Assembly (NCBI GenBank): GCA_023954075.1
Contig: JAMLIV010000008.1
Coordinates: 33,844 to 97,843 of the forward strand
Length of the DNA stretch: 64,000 bases
Reading direction: 5' to 3'
Source of the DNA: Lysobacteraceae bacterium
Lineage (GTDB): Bacteria > Pseudomonadota > Gammaproteobacteria > Xanthomonadales > Xanthomonadaceae
Shown: positions 8,478 to 17,205 of the stretch, in pieces
Numbering within the stretch: position 1 is the first letter of the stretch
Layout of the letters: each line of letters begins with the position of its first letter
Program-made: the position numbers and the translations under genes
The notes under the pieces: model-generated
Told to the model about the DNA's origin: nothing
The model's database searches: none
The model's input: the letters and a program-made list of their open reading frames with translations, nothing else

Positions 8478-9050
8478 ATGAAGATCTACAAGGTCGGCTA
8501 CCTGATCGGCAGCCTTTCGTCGACCTCGATCAACCGCAAGCTCGCGCGTGCACTGGTGAAGCTGGCGCCGCCCAGCCTCCAGTTCGCCGAGATCGTGTTC
8601 AAGGACCTGCCGATCTACAGCCAGGACTTCGACGCCGACTATCCGCCGGTGGCGCGGACGTTCAAAGCCGCGATTTCCGCCTCCGATGCCGTGCTTTTCG
8701 TCACGCCCGAGTTCAACCGTTCGATTCCCGGCGGCCTGAAAAACGCGATCGACTGGGCGAGCCGCCCCTGGGGAACCAATGCCTTCGCGCACAAACCGTC
8801 GACGGTGATCGGCGCATCGCCCGGCGCGATCGGCACGGCGGTGGCCCAGCAGAGCCTGCGCAGCGTGCTCGGCTTCCTCAATTCGCCGCAGATGTCGGCA
8901 CCGGAAGGCTACATCCAGTTCACTCCCGGGCTGATCGACGACGAAGGCAACGTCACCGTGGAATCGACGCGCGAGTTCCTGCGCGGCTACATGCAGGAAT
9001 TCCACGACTTCATCGCGCGGGTGACGGCGGTGCTTCCGCCCGACTCCTGA
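8478..9050 (+). CDS. NAD(P)H-dependent FMN reductase family protein
   Basis: A 190-residue flavodoxin-like protein of the NADPH-dependent FMN reductase family (ChrR / azoreductase / quinone reductase type). The N-terminal strand and FMN-phosphate loop (GSLSSTSINRKLA) and the central TPEFNRSIPGGLKNAIDWAS motif are characteristic. It is cytoplasmic, with no signal peptide. It lies 144 bp after pchF on the same strand, separated by a strong hairpin, and probably belongs to the same regulon, perhaps for quinone detoxification during cresol metabolism. AGGAG lies ahead of the ATG. The exact electron acceptor is unknown. Confidence 0.85.
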   Translation: MKIYKVGYLIGSLSSTSINRKLARALVKLAPPSLQFAEIVFKDLPIYSQDFDADYPPVARTFKAAISASDAVLFVTPEFNRSIPGGLKNAIDWASRPWGTNAFAHKPSTVIGASPGAIGTAVAQQSLRSVLGFLNSPQMSAPEGYIQFTPGLIDDEGNVTVESTREFLRGYMQEFHDFIARVTAVLPPDS

Positions 9051-9209
9051 TCGCCACGGCGCACGCCCGAAACCCGTCCGCATGGGCAAGCCACAATTCC
9101 GGGCGGGTTCCAGCGCTGATGCGAGACTGGAAAGCCGGCGCGCTTGCCGCGCGGCCTGCGCCTGCGTCCCGGCGGTGCCGGCGCGAAGAGCGCGGACGCG
9201 CGGCACATG

Positions 9210-9232
9210 AAAAAGGCCGCACGCGGCGGCCT
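9210..9232 (-). terminator. Rho-independent terminator for the tRNA-Ser transcript
   Basis: On the minus strand AGGCCGC pairs with GCGGCCT around a 5-base loop and is followed by five T residues. It lies 83 bp downstream of the tRNA 3' end, in the same direction. The gap between the FMN reductase stop (9050) and the tRNA otherwise shows nothing recognisable. Confidence 0.72.
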
Positions 9233-9314
9233 GATCCGACACGTTCCCGGCGCTTTGCCGGGACGTGCAATTGAAAAAAAACCAGCCTGCAAGATGCTGA
9301 TTTTCTTTGATATT

Positions 9315-9404
<90 letters not shown>

Positions 9405-9439
9405 GTGAACCTTCCCAGGTGGCGCGGGAAGGGCCGGCC

Positions 9440-9468
9440 ATCATACGGGGGATGGGCGTGTTCGACAA
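9440..9468 (-). promoter_or_regulatory. Sigma-70 promoter of tRNA-Ser
   Basis: On the minus strand TTGTCG (9463-9468) and TATGAT (9440-9445) are separated by exactly 17 bp, placing transcription start about 27 bp upstream of the mature tRNA 5' end. GC-rich DNA lies between the -10 and the gene, as expected for a stable-RNA promoter. Confidence 0.8.
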
Positions 9469-9731
9469 GATGCGCGCCATTGCCGACAGGCCATCCCCTG
9501 CCCGCCGTGACGGGCGGATCGCACGCCGCGGGCCGCGGAGGTCCATAACGCGTCCGCTTTTGATTCTCTCGTCCGTATTTGCCGAGACTTGCGCCGATTT
9601 CGCCGGCGGCGGCATGATCGCAGGCGTCGCTTCGATCCACGCGCCAGCATCGCCGCCACCGCTATACTCCAAACAGACCCGTCACCTCAGCGTCATGTCC
9701 CCACCGGGCACGGCCGGATGCTTACCCACCG
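9469..9731. other. Gap between tRNA-Ser promoter and PP2C gene
   Basis: No gene is seen here. A good -10 hexamer TATACT is present at 9663-9668 on the plus strand, about 64 bp before the phosphatase gene, but no convincing -35 lies 16-18 bp upstream. It is a candidate promoter for the PP2C gene at low confidence. Confidence 0.4.
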
Positions 9732-10442
9732 ATGATCGAATTCGGCCACCTCACCCACGTCGGTTTGCGACGCGAACACAACGAGGACACCTATTACGGT
9801 GACGCGCAGCTTGGGTTGTGGCTGGTGGCAGACGGCATGGGCGGACACGAGTTCGGTGAGGTGGCCAGCGCGCTGGCGCGCGACACCATCGTGGGCGAGG
9901 TCCGTGCCGGCCACAACCTGGCCGATGCGATCCGCGCCGCCGACCAGGAAATCATCCGCCAGTCGCGTCGCCGCTCGGAAACCCTGCCCATGGGCACGAC
10001 CGTGGTCGCGGCGCAGCTGCGCGGCGCGCGCTTCGAGATCGCCTGGGTCGGCGACAGCCGCATCTACCTGTGGGACAACACCCTGCACCAGCTGTCGCAG
10101 GATCACTCCTACGTGCAGGAGCTGATCGACCAGGGCGCGATCACCCCGGAACAGGCGCGCAGCCACCCGCACCGCAACGTCATCACCCAGGCGCTGGGCG
10201 TCACTGATCCGCAGGCGCTGAAGGTCGAGATCCTGCAGGGCGAGCTTCGCCCCGGCATGCAGCTCCTGCTGTGCAGCGACGGGCTGACCGAAGAGGTGGA
10301 CGACGCGCAAATCGCCCGCATCCTCGCCAAGACCGACATCTCCGCGCAGGAATGCGTCGATCAGCTGGTGCTGGCGGCGCTGGACGGCGGCGGCTCGGAC
10401 AACATCACGGCGATTCTGCTGCGCAACGACGCCCTGGCCTGA
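9732..10442 (+). CDS. PP2C-family serine/threonine protein phosphatase
   Basis: A 236-residue soluble phosphatase of the PPM/PP2C type (PrpC/Stp1-like), with all metal-binding motifs in order: NEDTYY near residue 18, VADGMGGH near 35, GTTVV near 88, WVGDSRIYLW near 101, CSDGLTE near 182 and GGSDNITAI near 222. It removes phosphate from Ser/Thr residues using two Mn/Mg ions. No partner Hanks kinase is in the window; a cyclase-FHA protein is encoded 6 kb away on the other strand and could belong to phosphothreonine-based signalling, which is inference only. The start is an ATG. Confidence 0.93.
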   Translation: MIEFGHLTHVGLRREHNEDTYYGDAQLGLWLVADGMGGHEFGEVASALARDTIVGEVRAGHNLADAIRAADQEIIRQSRRRSETLPMGTTVVAAQLRGARFEIAWVGDSRIYLWDNTLHQLSQDHSYVQELIDQGAITPEQARSHPHRNVITQALGVTDPQALKVEILQGELRPGMQLLLCSDGLTEEVDDAQIARILAKTDISAQECVDQLVLAALDGGGSDNITAILLRNDALA

Positions 10443-10572
10443 GCGGCCCGTCGCGAAACGGTGACTCCGGCGGCCTCCGGCCAGCCGGTCGATCCGTGAC
10501 CGCTTCCGCACAGTGGCGCATCCTGGCAAGGTAGTGTTACAAAATGTGACACGCCTTCCGGAAGCTGGATCG

Positions 10573-12318
10573 ATGGAGACGCAGCCCACCCCCGTTCCGT
10601 CCGGCCAGCCGGGCGATCTGATCTTTGCCGACGGCCTCGAATCCCCGCCGCCGCAGGTGCAGCTGCCGCCGTTTGGAATGCGGGTGCTCACCAGGTGCGC
10701 CTACGGGCCGCGCCCGAACGACGTGGCCGCGTTCAATGCCCTCGGTGCTTCCGACGATGCGCGCCTGACGGCTTGGGTGAACCGCCAGCTCGACCCCGAC
10801 GCCATCGGCGACAGCGTCTGCGACAGTCGCATCGCGGCGGCGGGCTACGCCACCGCCAACCTGACGCTGGCGCAGATGTGGGCCACGTACGTACGCGGCG
10901 GCCAATCGGGCGGCAACGAGCGCTACTGGCCCTGCGACGAGGCGGCCTGCCTCAAGCTGGTGCGCGCGGTGTACAGCGAGCGCCAGCTGTACGAGGTGAT
11001 GGTCGACTTCTGGCACAACCATTTCAACGTCACCGGCTGGGAATACTCCATCGCGCCGGTCTTCATGCACTACGACCGCGACGTGATGCGCGGCACCCAT
11101 CCGACCAGCGGCAAGCGCTATGCGCTGGGCAACTTCCGCGCCCTGCTGGAAGAAGTGGCGAAGGCGCCCGCGATGCTGATGTTCCTGGACAACAAGTCCA
11201 GCCGCGGTGCCGGCTTCAACGAAAACTTCGCGCGCGAGCTGTGCGAGCTGCACACCCTGGGCGCGGCGCACTACTACCCCACGATCGACCCCAACGAGGT
11301 GCCGCGCGACGGCAGCGGCGTGCCGCTGGGCTACTGCGACAACGACGTGTACGAGGCCGCGCGCGCGCTCACCGGCTGGACCATGCGCGACGACCACTGG
11401 GAGTTCCCCGATCTGCCCGAATACGACACCGGCGAGTTCCTCTACCACGCGCCCTGGCACGACAAGGCAGGCAAGTACATCCTGGGCTCCTACATCATCG
11501 CCAACCGCCCGGCGATGGCCGATGGACGAACCCTGTTCGACCTGCTCTGCCGGCACGTCGGCACCGCGCGCAACATTTGCCGCAAGCTGTGCCGGCGCTT
11601 CATTTCCGACGATCCGCCCGAGGCCCTGGTCGAATCGGCCGCGCAGCTCTGGAAGGCGCAGTGGCAGGCACCCGACCAGATCGCCCAGGTGCTGCGCCAC
11701 ATCCTCAACTCCAGCGCCTTCAAGACCACCTGGGGCGAGAAGACCAAGCGCCCGTGGGAGGTGCTGATGCAGGCGTTCCGCGCCACTTCGGCCGTCATCA
11801 CGCCGAGGCCGCGCACCGGCACCTGGAACAGCTACAGCGAGCTGACCAGCCTGTTCCAGCAGACCGGGCACGGCCCGTTCCGCTGGCCCACACCCGATGG
11901 CTACCCCGACCACAGCCGCAAGTGGCAGGCGGTCAGCCCGCTGTCGCAGACCTGGCGCGTACTCTCGCGCCTGCCGGAGCTGCGGGTGCCGGGTGGGGAC
12001 GAGAACTCGCCCGCGGCCTACTTCCTGCGGATCGAGGAAGTCAGCCGCGCGCAGTTTCCCACGCCGGCCGCGGCCACGGCGGGTGCGGTGGTGGACTTCT
12101 GGATCGCCCGCCTGCATGGCCAGCCGATCCTGCCGGAGCGGCGCAATGAGATCGTCTGCTTCCTCGGGCAGAAGACCGACCCGGTACAGGCGGCGGGCGT
12201 CCAGCTGACCTGGGACAACGCCTGGAACGCGGGCAATCTCGGCCGGCACTACACGATCCCGCGCCTGCGCGCGACCGTGGCGCTGATCGCGATGTCTCCC
12301 GAGTTCTACCAACGATAA
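10573..12318 (+). CDS. DUF1800 family protein with N-terminal F-x-D-G-L-E motif
   Basis: A 581-residue protein of the DUF1800 family (conserved blocks YEVMVDFWHNHFNV, NENFARELCELHTLG and ALTGWT). The family is usually encoded next to a DUF1501 protein, as here, and has no assigned biochemical role. The first 30 residues are Pro/Gly-rich and contain PGDLIFADGLESPP (residues 13-26), closely like the mature N terminus of the secreted protein at 19594-20751. I see no classical signal peptide with the ATG at 10573, nor with a GTG 20 codons upstream at 10513, so either start is possible and export may ride on the Tat-exported partner. The partner begins 18 bp after the stop. Confidence 0.82.
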   Translation: METQPTPVPSGQPGDLIFADGLESPPPQVQLPPFGMRVLTRCAYGPRPNDVAAFNALGASDDARLTAWVNRQLDPDAIGDSVCDSRIAAAGYATANLTLAQMWATYVRGGQSGGNERYWPCDEAACLKLVRAVYSERQLYEVMVDFWHNHFNVTGWEYSIAPVFMHYDRDVMRGTHPTSGKRYALGNFRALLEEVAKAPAMLMFLDNKSSRGAGFNENFARELCELHTLGAAHYYPTIDPNEVPRDGSGVPLGYCDNDVYEAARALTGWTMRDDHWEFPDLPEYDTGEFLYHAPWHDKAGKYILGSYIIANRPAMADGRTLFDLLCRHVGTARNICRKLCRRFISDDPPEALVESAAQLWKAQWQAPDQIAQVLRHILNSSAFKTTWGEKTKRPWEVLMQAFRATSAVITPRPRTGTWNSYSELTSLFQQTGHGPFRWPTPDGYPDHSRKWQAVSPLSQTWRVLSRLPELRVPGGDENSPAAYFLRIEEVSRAQFPTPAAATAGAVVDFWIARLHGQPILPERRNEIVCFLGQKTDPVQAAGVQLTWDNAWNAGNLGRHYTIPRLRATVALIAMSPEFYQR

Positions 12319-12336
12319 GCTGCCGGAGCGACGACC

Positions 12337-13752
12337 ATGTCCGCCAATCGCCGGGATTTCCTCAAGGGCTGCTGTGCCGCCGCCATCGGTGCCGGCACCG
12401 GTCGCGCCATGGCCTTCTTCGATCCCACCGGCCTTGCCGGCGGCAAGAGCGCCGCCACGGGTGACGTGCTGGTCTACGTGTTCCTGCGCGGCGCCATGGA
12501 CGGCCTGCACATGGTGGTGCCCTGGAGCGGCCCGAACCGGGTCAGCTACGAGGCCAAGCGCGGCTCGATGGCCATTCCGACCTCGCGCCTGCGCCGCATC
12601 GGCACGACCGAGTGGGCCTGGCACCCGCGCGCCGGCGGCGGCACCGGCGACGCGGTGGGCACGCCGGCGAAATGGCTGCAAAAGCTGTACAGCACCAATC
12701 GGCTCGGCATCGTGCACGCCACCGGCATGCCCACGCCCAACCGCAGCCACTTCGAGGCGCAGGCGATGATGGAGCTGGGCACGCCGGGGGCCACCGGCAC
12801 CAGCAATGGCTGGCTGGCTCGCTATCTGATGGCCGCCAGCGGCCTGCCGACCCCGGTCATCGCGCCGGCCTACGGCTTCGGCAGCAACCTGCAGACCAGC
12901 CTGGTGGGGCTGGACGAGGCGGTCGGATTCAGCGATGCCTCGCAGTTTCGCGTGGACGGCTTCCACTGGGGCTGGAACGACGATGCGTCGTCCATCGCCA
13001 ATTACCAGCCGGCGCACACCCACCTGTATCCCCTGTGGAGTGGAAGCTCCTCGCTGGAGCGCGCCGGGCGCGATGCGGCGGACGCGCTCGAGTGGATGCG
13101 CACCTTCAACTTCACCCCCTACCACGCCACCAACAATCCGGGCGGCTACCAGCCCGGCGGCGGCGCGGTCTACCCTGCCGGGAACTTCGGCACCCAGCTG
13201 CGCAACCTGGCGCAGATGCTCAAATCGCCGCTCAAGGCCGGCCTCGTCGCCGCTGCGGTCGACCACGGCTTCTGGGATACGCACGAGGGCCAGGGCATGC
13301 CCAACCCGGGCGTGGCGGGGCACTGGGACTGGTACGGCAACCTGGTGGAGGAACTGGGCCAGGCGCTGGACGCCTTCTACGCCGACCTCAACGCGACCCC
13401 GATCGCCGGCGTCGGCACCCTGATGGACCAGGTCACGGTGATCGTGCAGAGCGAATTCGGGCGTCGCTTTCTGCCCAACGCCTCGGCCGGCACCGACCAC
13501 GGCTACGGCAACATCATGTTCGCGCTGGGCAACAGGGTGCGCGGCGGACAGATGCACGGCACCTTCCCCGGCCTGGACGACCTCTCCCTGTACGAAGGCC
13601 AGGACGTCGCGGTCACCACCGACTACCGGCAGGTGCTTTCCGAGGCGCTGGTGGACCGGATGGGGCTGGCACCGAACGCGCTGGGGCAGGTGTTCCCCGG
13701 CTTCAGCTACGCCAGCGGCGGCAGCGCGCCCAACGTGTTCAATCCCGGTTGA
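12337..13752 (+). CDS. DUF1501 family Tat-exported protein
   Basis: A 471-residue DUF1501 protein, related to the alkaline-phosphatase/sulfatase-like fold. The N terminus NRRDFLKGCCAAAIGAGTG is a clear Tat signal (RR-x-F-L-K). The body has LVYVFLRGAMDGLHMVVP, GMPTPNRSHFEAQ, a VDHGFWDTHEGQG block and VIVQSEFGRRFLPN, the usual conserved motifs with metal-ligand-like His/Asp/Glu residues. It is exported folded to the periplasm or beyond, probably with the DUF1800 protein 18 bp upstream, with which it forms an operon. The function of the pair is not established. The C terminus (GGSAPNVFNPG) lacks the motif found in other proteins here. Confidence 0.87.
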   Translation: MSANRRDFLKGCCAAAIGAGTGRAMAFFDPTGLAGGKSAATGDVLVYVFLRGAMDGLHMVVPWSGPNRVSYEAKRGSMAIPTSRLRRIGTTEWAWHPRAGGGTGDAVGTPAKWLQKLYSTNRLGIVHATGMPTPNRSHFEAQAMMELGTPGATGTSNGWLARYLMAASGLPTPVIAPAYGFGSNLQTSLVGLDEAVGFSDASQFRVDGFHWGWNDDASSIANYQPAHTHLYPLWSGSSSLERAGRDAADALEWMRTFNFTPYHATNNPGGYQPGGGAVYPAGNFGTQLRNLAQMLKSPLKAGLVAAAVDHGFWDTHEGQGMPNPGVAGHWDWYGNLVEELGQALDAFYADLNATPIAGVGTLMDQVTVIVQSEFGRRFLPNASAGTDHGYGNIMFALGNRVRGGQMHGTFPGLDDLSLYEGQDVAVTTDYRQVLSEALVDRMGLAPNALGQVFPGFSYASGGSAPNVFNPG

Positions 13753-13764
13753 GCCGCGGCCGGA

Positions 13765-14658
13765 TCAGAAGCGCTCCGCGAAGCCATCGCGCAGGCGCAC
13801 CGCGGTCTGCGGAAAATCGCAGAACAGTGCGTCCACGCCCATTGCGAACGCCACTTCAAGCTCTTCAGACGGGCTGGCGTAGCCGGCCGGCAGATCGTCG
13901 TCGCGGTAGGTCCAGGCGTGCACCACACAGCCGCGCTCGTGCGCCAGGTCGACCAGGCCGCTGCTGGAGCCGTCCACATCCTGAAGCAGGCTCTTGTGGA
14001 CGCCGAAGCCGTCCACCTGCCCGGCGTGGCGGGCGATCAGGCGACGCCAGGGGGCACCGCGCCCCAGCAGCAGGAACACCGGCACTTCCGCGCTTTCGCG
14101 CAGGGTCAGCAGTGGCTCCAGCTCGAAGCACTGCAGCCACAGGGCCACGCGCACCGGGTTGCGCTGGCGCACCAGCGACAGGAAGCGCCCGCACGGATCC
14201 TTGCCCTTGGCGGTGAAGAAGCCCGGCGACTTGAGTTCCGGATACAGCGTGACGGGCTTGCCCCTCCGGCGCGCCGCGGTCTCGGCCCACAGCAGGGCGG
14301 CGGCGAAGGTCGGAATGCGGAAGCGGCCGTCGTAGGCATGGTCGCGCGAAGGAAACGGCTGCACCGCCCGGAGCCGGGCGATCTCGGCCAGATCCAGGTC
14401 CTCGATCCACCAGTCGCCGTTGCGCCGGCGCGCGGCAAACTCCGGGCGCGTGGCGATGTCGGTGCTGCGGGTGAGGTCGCGATCATGGCGGATGACGAGC
14501 TGCGCGTCGCGCGACGACACCAGGTCCGGCTCGATCACGTCGGCACCCTGCTCCAGCGCCAACGCATAGCCTTCCAGGGTGTGCTCGGGCATCGGCCCGC
14601 TGGCACCGCGATGGGCGATGATCCGCGGCGGCGCGCCGTCGAGCGTCGGCCAGTCCAT
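13765..14658 (-). CDS. Glycerophosphodiester phosphodiesterase
   Basis: A 297-residue GDPD-family TIM-barrel enzyme. The N-terminal IIAHRGASGPMPEHTLEGYALALEQGADVIEPD block holds the catalytic His and the metal-binding Glu/Asp, and HDRDLTRSTD follows as in UgpQ/GlpQ. It hydrolyses glycerophosphodiesters from phospholipid turnover to glycerol-3-phosphate and an alcohol. No signal peptide is seen, which favours a cytoplasmic UgpQ-like role. Its ATG follows directly after the stop of the upstream metallophosphoesterase (TGAATG), so both are co-transcribed and perhaps coupled. The 3' end is 12 bp from the convergent DUF1501 gene. Confidence 0.92.
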   Translation of the reverse strand: MDWPTLDGAPPRIIAHRGASGPMPEHTLEGYALALEQGADVIEPDLVSSRDAQLVIRHDRDLTRSTDIATRPEFAARRRNGDWWIEDLDLAEIARLRAVQPFPSRDHAYDGRFRIPTFAAALLWAETAARRRGKPVTLYPELKSPGFFTAKGKDPCGRFLSLVRQRNPVRVALWLQCFELEPLLTLRESAEVPVFLLLGRGAPWRRLIARHAGQVDGFGVHKSLLQDVDGSSSGLVDLAHERGCVVHAWTYRDDDLPAGYASPSEELEVAFAMGVDALFCDFPQTAVRLRDGFAERF

Positions 14659-16233
14659 TCACTCGATCCAGTCGATCAGGCGATAGCTCGTGCGGGCCGT
14701 CGTTTCGCCCTCGAACCGGCTGCGTGCCCGCACCTCGACCTGGTGTTCGCCGGCCTCCAGATCGGTGGGAACATTGGCCGCCCACAGATGCTTGCCGGAG
14801 CGCGCCAGCACGGCGCGATCGAAGGCGCGCAGGCCCTGCGCGCGCGCGTCGTCGATGTTGATCGCGGCAAGCTGGGGGTCGGGCTCATCGACCCGCGCCA
14901 TCGGTCGCCAGTCGCTCCCGTCGATGCGCATTTCCACCACGGCATCGGGCTCGGCCCCGTACACGTTCGCCACGACCGGATAGGCCGGATAGGCACCGCG
15001 GCGCAGCGGACCGGGCGAGCTCAGGCCGATGCGCAGGTCGTCGCGCGCGCGCGAGGCGTGGTAGCGCGTGGTGACCGATTCGCCGAAGCGCACGATGGCG
15101 TAGCCGTTGGGCGTGCCGTCCTCCATCCGCGCATCGGGCAGCCCCTCGGCATCGCGCAGCCCGCTCCAGTAACCGCCGCAGGCCGCGCCCACGTTGTATT
15201 CGTGCAGCGGCAGCGCACCGATCCAGCCCGATTCCGGGCCGTGGAAGTGGTGGCGCTGGCTGTGGGTATGGCTGCTCAGGATCAGCGGCTCGCGAAAGCG
15301 CTCCAGCAGCGCGAACAGGCGCGCGCGGTCGGCATGGCGGAAGGTTTCGCCCGGATCGTCGAACAGCGGAATGTGCAGGCTCACCACGACCCGCGTCTCC
15401 GGCGTCAGGGTTGCCAGGTAGTTTTCCAGAAATCGGAACTGGTTCTCGCGAAACCCGCCGACATAGGCCGGCTTCTGTCCGGGCCGGTAGATCACGTCGT
15501 CCAGCGCGATGAAGGCGTGACCGGGGCGCTCCCAGGCCACGGTATCGGGGCCGAAGCTGCGGCGATAGTTGGTGAGCGAGTCGGCGTCGTCCTGCGCGTC
15601 GAAGTCGATGTCGTGGTTGCCCGGCGCGTGCAGCCACGGAAGATTCAGGGCCTTGTTGGCCTCGTTGAATCCGGCGTGCAGATCCAGCGCATCGTCCACC
15701 AGGTCACCGAGGGTCATTCCGAGCGCGATGCCGGCATGGCGCGCGGCCGGCGCGACGATGGAGCGCGCGTAGTAGTCCAGCTCCCGCGCGTTCTTCGTCT
15801 GCGGATCGGTGATCACCAGGGCTTCGAACGGCGAGCCGTCTTCGCCGGCATCGACATGCAGCGCGAACTGCGCGCGCCGCGCGCTGCCGGGCGCGATGCG
15901 ACCGTAGCGCAGCGTCTGCGAACCCTTGGGGAAATGATGCACCCAGAACGCCGGAAGGCCTGCTGCGCTGGTGGGGAAACGGTAGCCGGGCGGCTTGATG
16001 ACGAACAGCGTGTCGCCGTCGCGCAGCGTGATGCGGTATCGCCCGGCGGCATCGGTCAGCGCGATGTCGCGACCGTTGGAAACCTTCACCCCCGCCACGC
16101 CGGCCTCGCCCGCATCGCGACGGCCGTTGCCGTTGGCATCGAGATACACCCGCCCGCTGGCGGGGCTATCGGCCCAGGCGGCCAGCGGCGACAGCAGCAG
16201 GAGGATCCACAGGAGGTGGCGAACGGCGTGCAT
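14659..16233 (-). CDS. Secreted calcineurin-like metallophosphoesterase
   Basis: A 524-residue exported protein. Residues 1-21 are a Sec signal peptide (LLWILLLLSPLAAWA-DS). Residues ~25-70 look like a SdrD B-like / dockerin-like beta domain (GRVYLDANGNGRRDAGEAGVAGVKVSNG). The central phosphoesterase domain shows LGDLVDD, APGNHDIDF, SLHIPLFD and SSHTHSQRHH, the metal-binding motifs of calcineurin-like enzymes, followed by a C-terminal beta-rich region. It resembles proteins with metallophos N, metallophos and metallophos C domains. The ATG at 16233 is chosen because it begins the signal peptide. It sits directly before the glycerophosphodiesterase gene, hinting at phosphate scavenging from phosphodiesters. 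Confidence 0.9.
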   Translation of the reverse strand: MHAVRHLLWILLLLSPLAAWADSPASGRVYLDANGNGRRDAGEAGVAGVKVSNGRDIALTDAAGRYRITLRDGDTLFVIKPPGYRFPTSAAGLPAFWVHHFPKGSQTLRYGRIAPGSARRAQFALHVDAGEDGSPFEALVITDPQTKNARELDYYARSIVAPAARHAGIALGMTLGDLVDDALDLHAGFNEANKALNLPWLHAPGNHDIDFDAQDDADSLTNYRRSFGPDTVAWERPGHAFIALDDVIYRPGQKPAYVGGFRENQFRFLENYLATLTPETRVVVSLHIPLFDDPGETFRHADRARLFALLERFREPLILSSHTHSQRHHFHGPESGWIGALPLHEYNVGAACGGYWSGLRDAEGLPDARMEDGTPNGYAIVRFGESVTTRYHASRARDDLRIGLSSPGPLRRGAYPAYPVVANVYGAEPDAVVEMRIDGSDWRPMARVDEPDPQLAAINIDDARAQGLRAFDRAVLARSGKHLWAANVPTDLEAGEHQVEVRARSRFEGETTARTSYRLIDWIE

Positions 16234-16264
16234 CAGTTCCCCGCGACTGGATGGTTGGCGCGGT

Positions 16265-17161
16265 TCAGCCGCACTGGAAATAGAGAATGTCGGCCTGGCC
16301 CAGCGCCAGCGACTGGCCCAGGCTGACCGCGCCGGCCTTGCGCAACGGGATCTCGTCGCGGTGCACGCGCAGCTCGTCGTCATCGCCAAACCGGACGAAG
16401 GTGGCGTTGGTGCTGCGATCGGCCAGCACATAGTGGCCGTTCTTGTACTCGATCGAGGCATGGATGCGGCTGACCCATTCGGCATCCACCACCAGCGCGT
16501 TGGCCTGATCGCGCCCCATGGCAAACGGCGGCGAGTTGGGGACCAGCTCGATGACCTGGCCGCGAAAGCGCAGGATCAGTTTCTGACCCTGCTCGGTACC
16601 GTCATCGACCCGGATCGCGCGCTGCACCATGGTGATGTTGGAGGTGTCCTCCTGCCAGATCACGTCGATGATCTCGATCGGCAACAATTTGCCCGAAACC
16701 CGGGTGCGCCCGAGGCCGCGCGAGCGGTAGCCACCGATGCTGGTGACCCCGTGGAAGGTTGTGGCCGTGGTCACGATCTGGTCGCGCTTGGCCAGCGAGG
16801 CCATGCGCGCCGCGGTGTTGACCGCGTCACCATAGACATCGCCCTCCTCCGCCAGCACTTCGCCATGATGCAGGCCGATGCGGATGCCGATCGAATCGCG
16901 CGCGAACACCGGGTCGCCGGTGACTTTGCGCTGCATCTCGCAGGCCGCGCGGATACCATCGAGTGCGCTCGGGAAGGTGCACATGATCTCGTCGCCGATG
17001 GTCTTGATGACCGTACCGCCGTTGCGCTGCACCACCACCGTGAGCGCATCGAGCACGGCCGCAACGATGCGGCGCGCGTCCACGTCGCCCAGCTGCTCGA
17101 ACAGCCGCGTGCTGCCGCTGACGTCGGCAAAGACTATGGCAAGTGGCTGAGTGTGCGTCAT
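16265..17161 (-). CDS. Class III adenylate cyclase with C-terminal FHA domain
   Basis: A 298-residue cytoplasmic protein. Residues ~5-170 are a class III nucleotide cyclase domain: metal-binding FADVSGSTRLF, KTIGDEIMCTF (second metal Asp and a Lys that favours ATP), and DVYGDAVNTAARMASLA with the Asn and Arg of the transition state. Residues ~195-290 are an FHA domain (MGRDQANALVV, VSRIHASIEY, DRSTNATFV) that binds phosphothreonine. The protein thus probably makes cyclic AMP in response to a Ser/Thr phosphorylation state. It lies 31 bp upstream of the metallophosphoesterase on the same strand. Catalytic activity is inferred from intact motifs. Confidence 0.9.
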   Translation of the reverse strand: MTHTQPLAIVFADVSGSTRLFEQLGDVDARRIVAAVLDALTVVVQRNGGTVIKTIGDEIMCTFPSALDGIRAACEMQRKVTGDPVFARDSIGIRIGLHHGEVLAEEGDVYGDAVNTAARMASLAKRDQIVTTATTFHGVTSIGGYRSRGLGRTRVSGKLLPIEIIDVIWQEDTSNITMVQRAIRVDDGTEQGQKLILRFRGQVIELVPNSPPFAMGRDQANALVVDAEWVSRIHASIEYKNGHYVLADRSTNATFVRFGDDDELRVHRDEIPLRKAGAVSLGQSLALGQADILYFQCG

Positions 17162-17205
17162 GCGAGCGAATCATAGGCCAATCGCCGCACCGGCTCCACC
17201 GCAAA

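Noticed and set aside
10537..13557. A 1006-codon open frame on the minus strand
   Set aside because: It is antisense to the well-supported DUF1800/DUF1501 pair, has a His/Arg/Ala-rich composition typical of GC-rich shadow frames, and shows no domain motifs.
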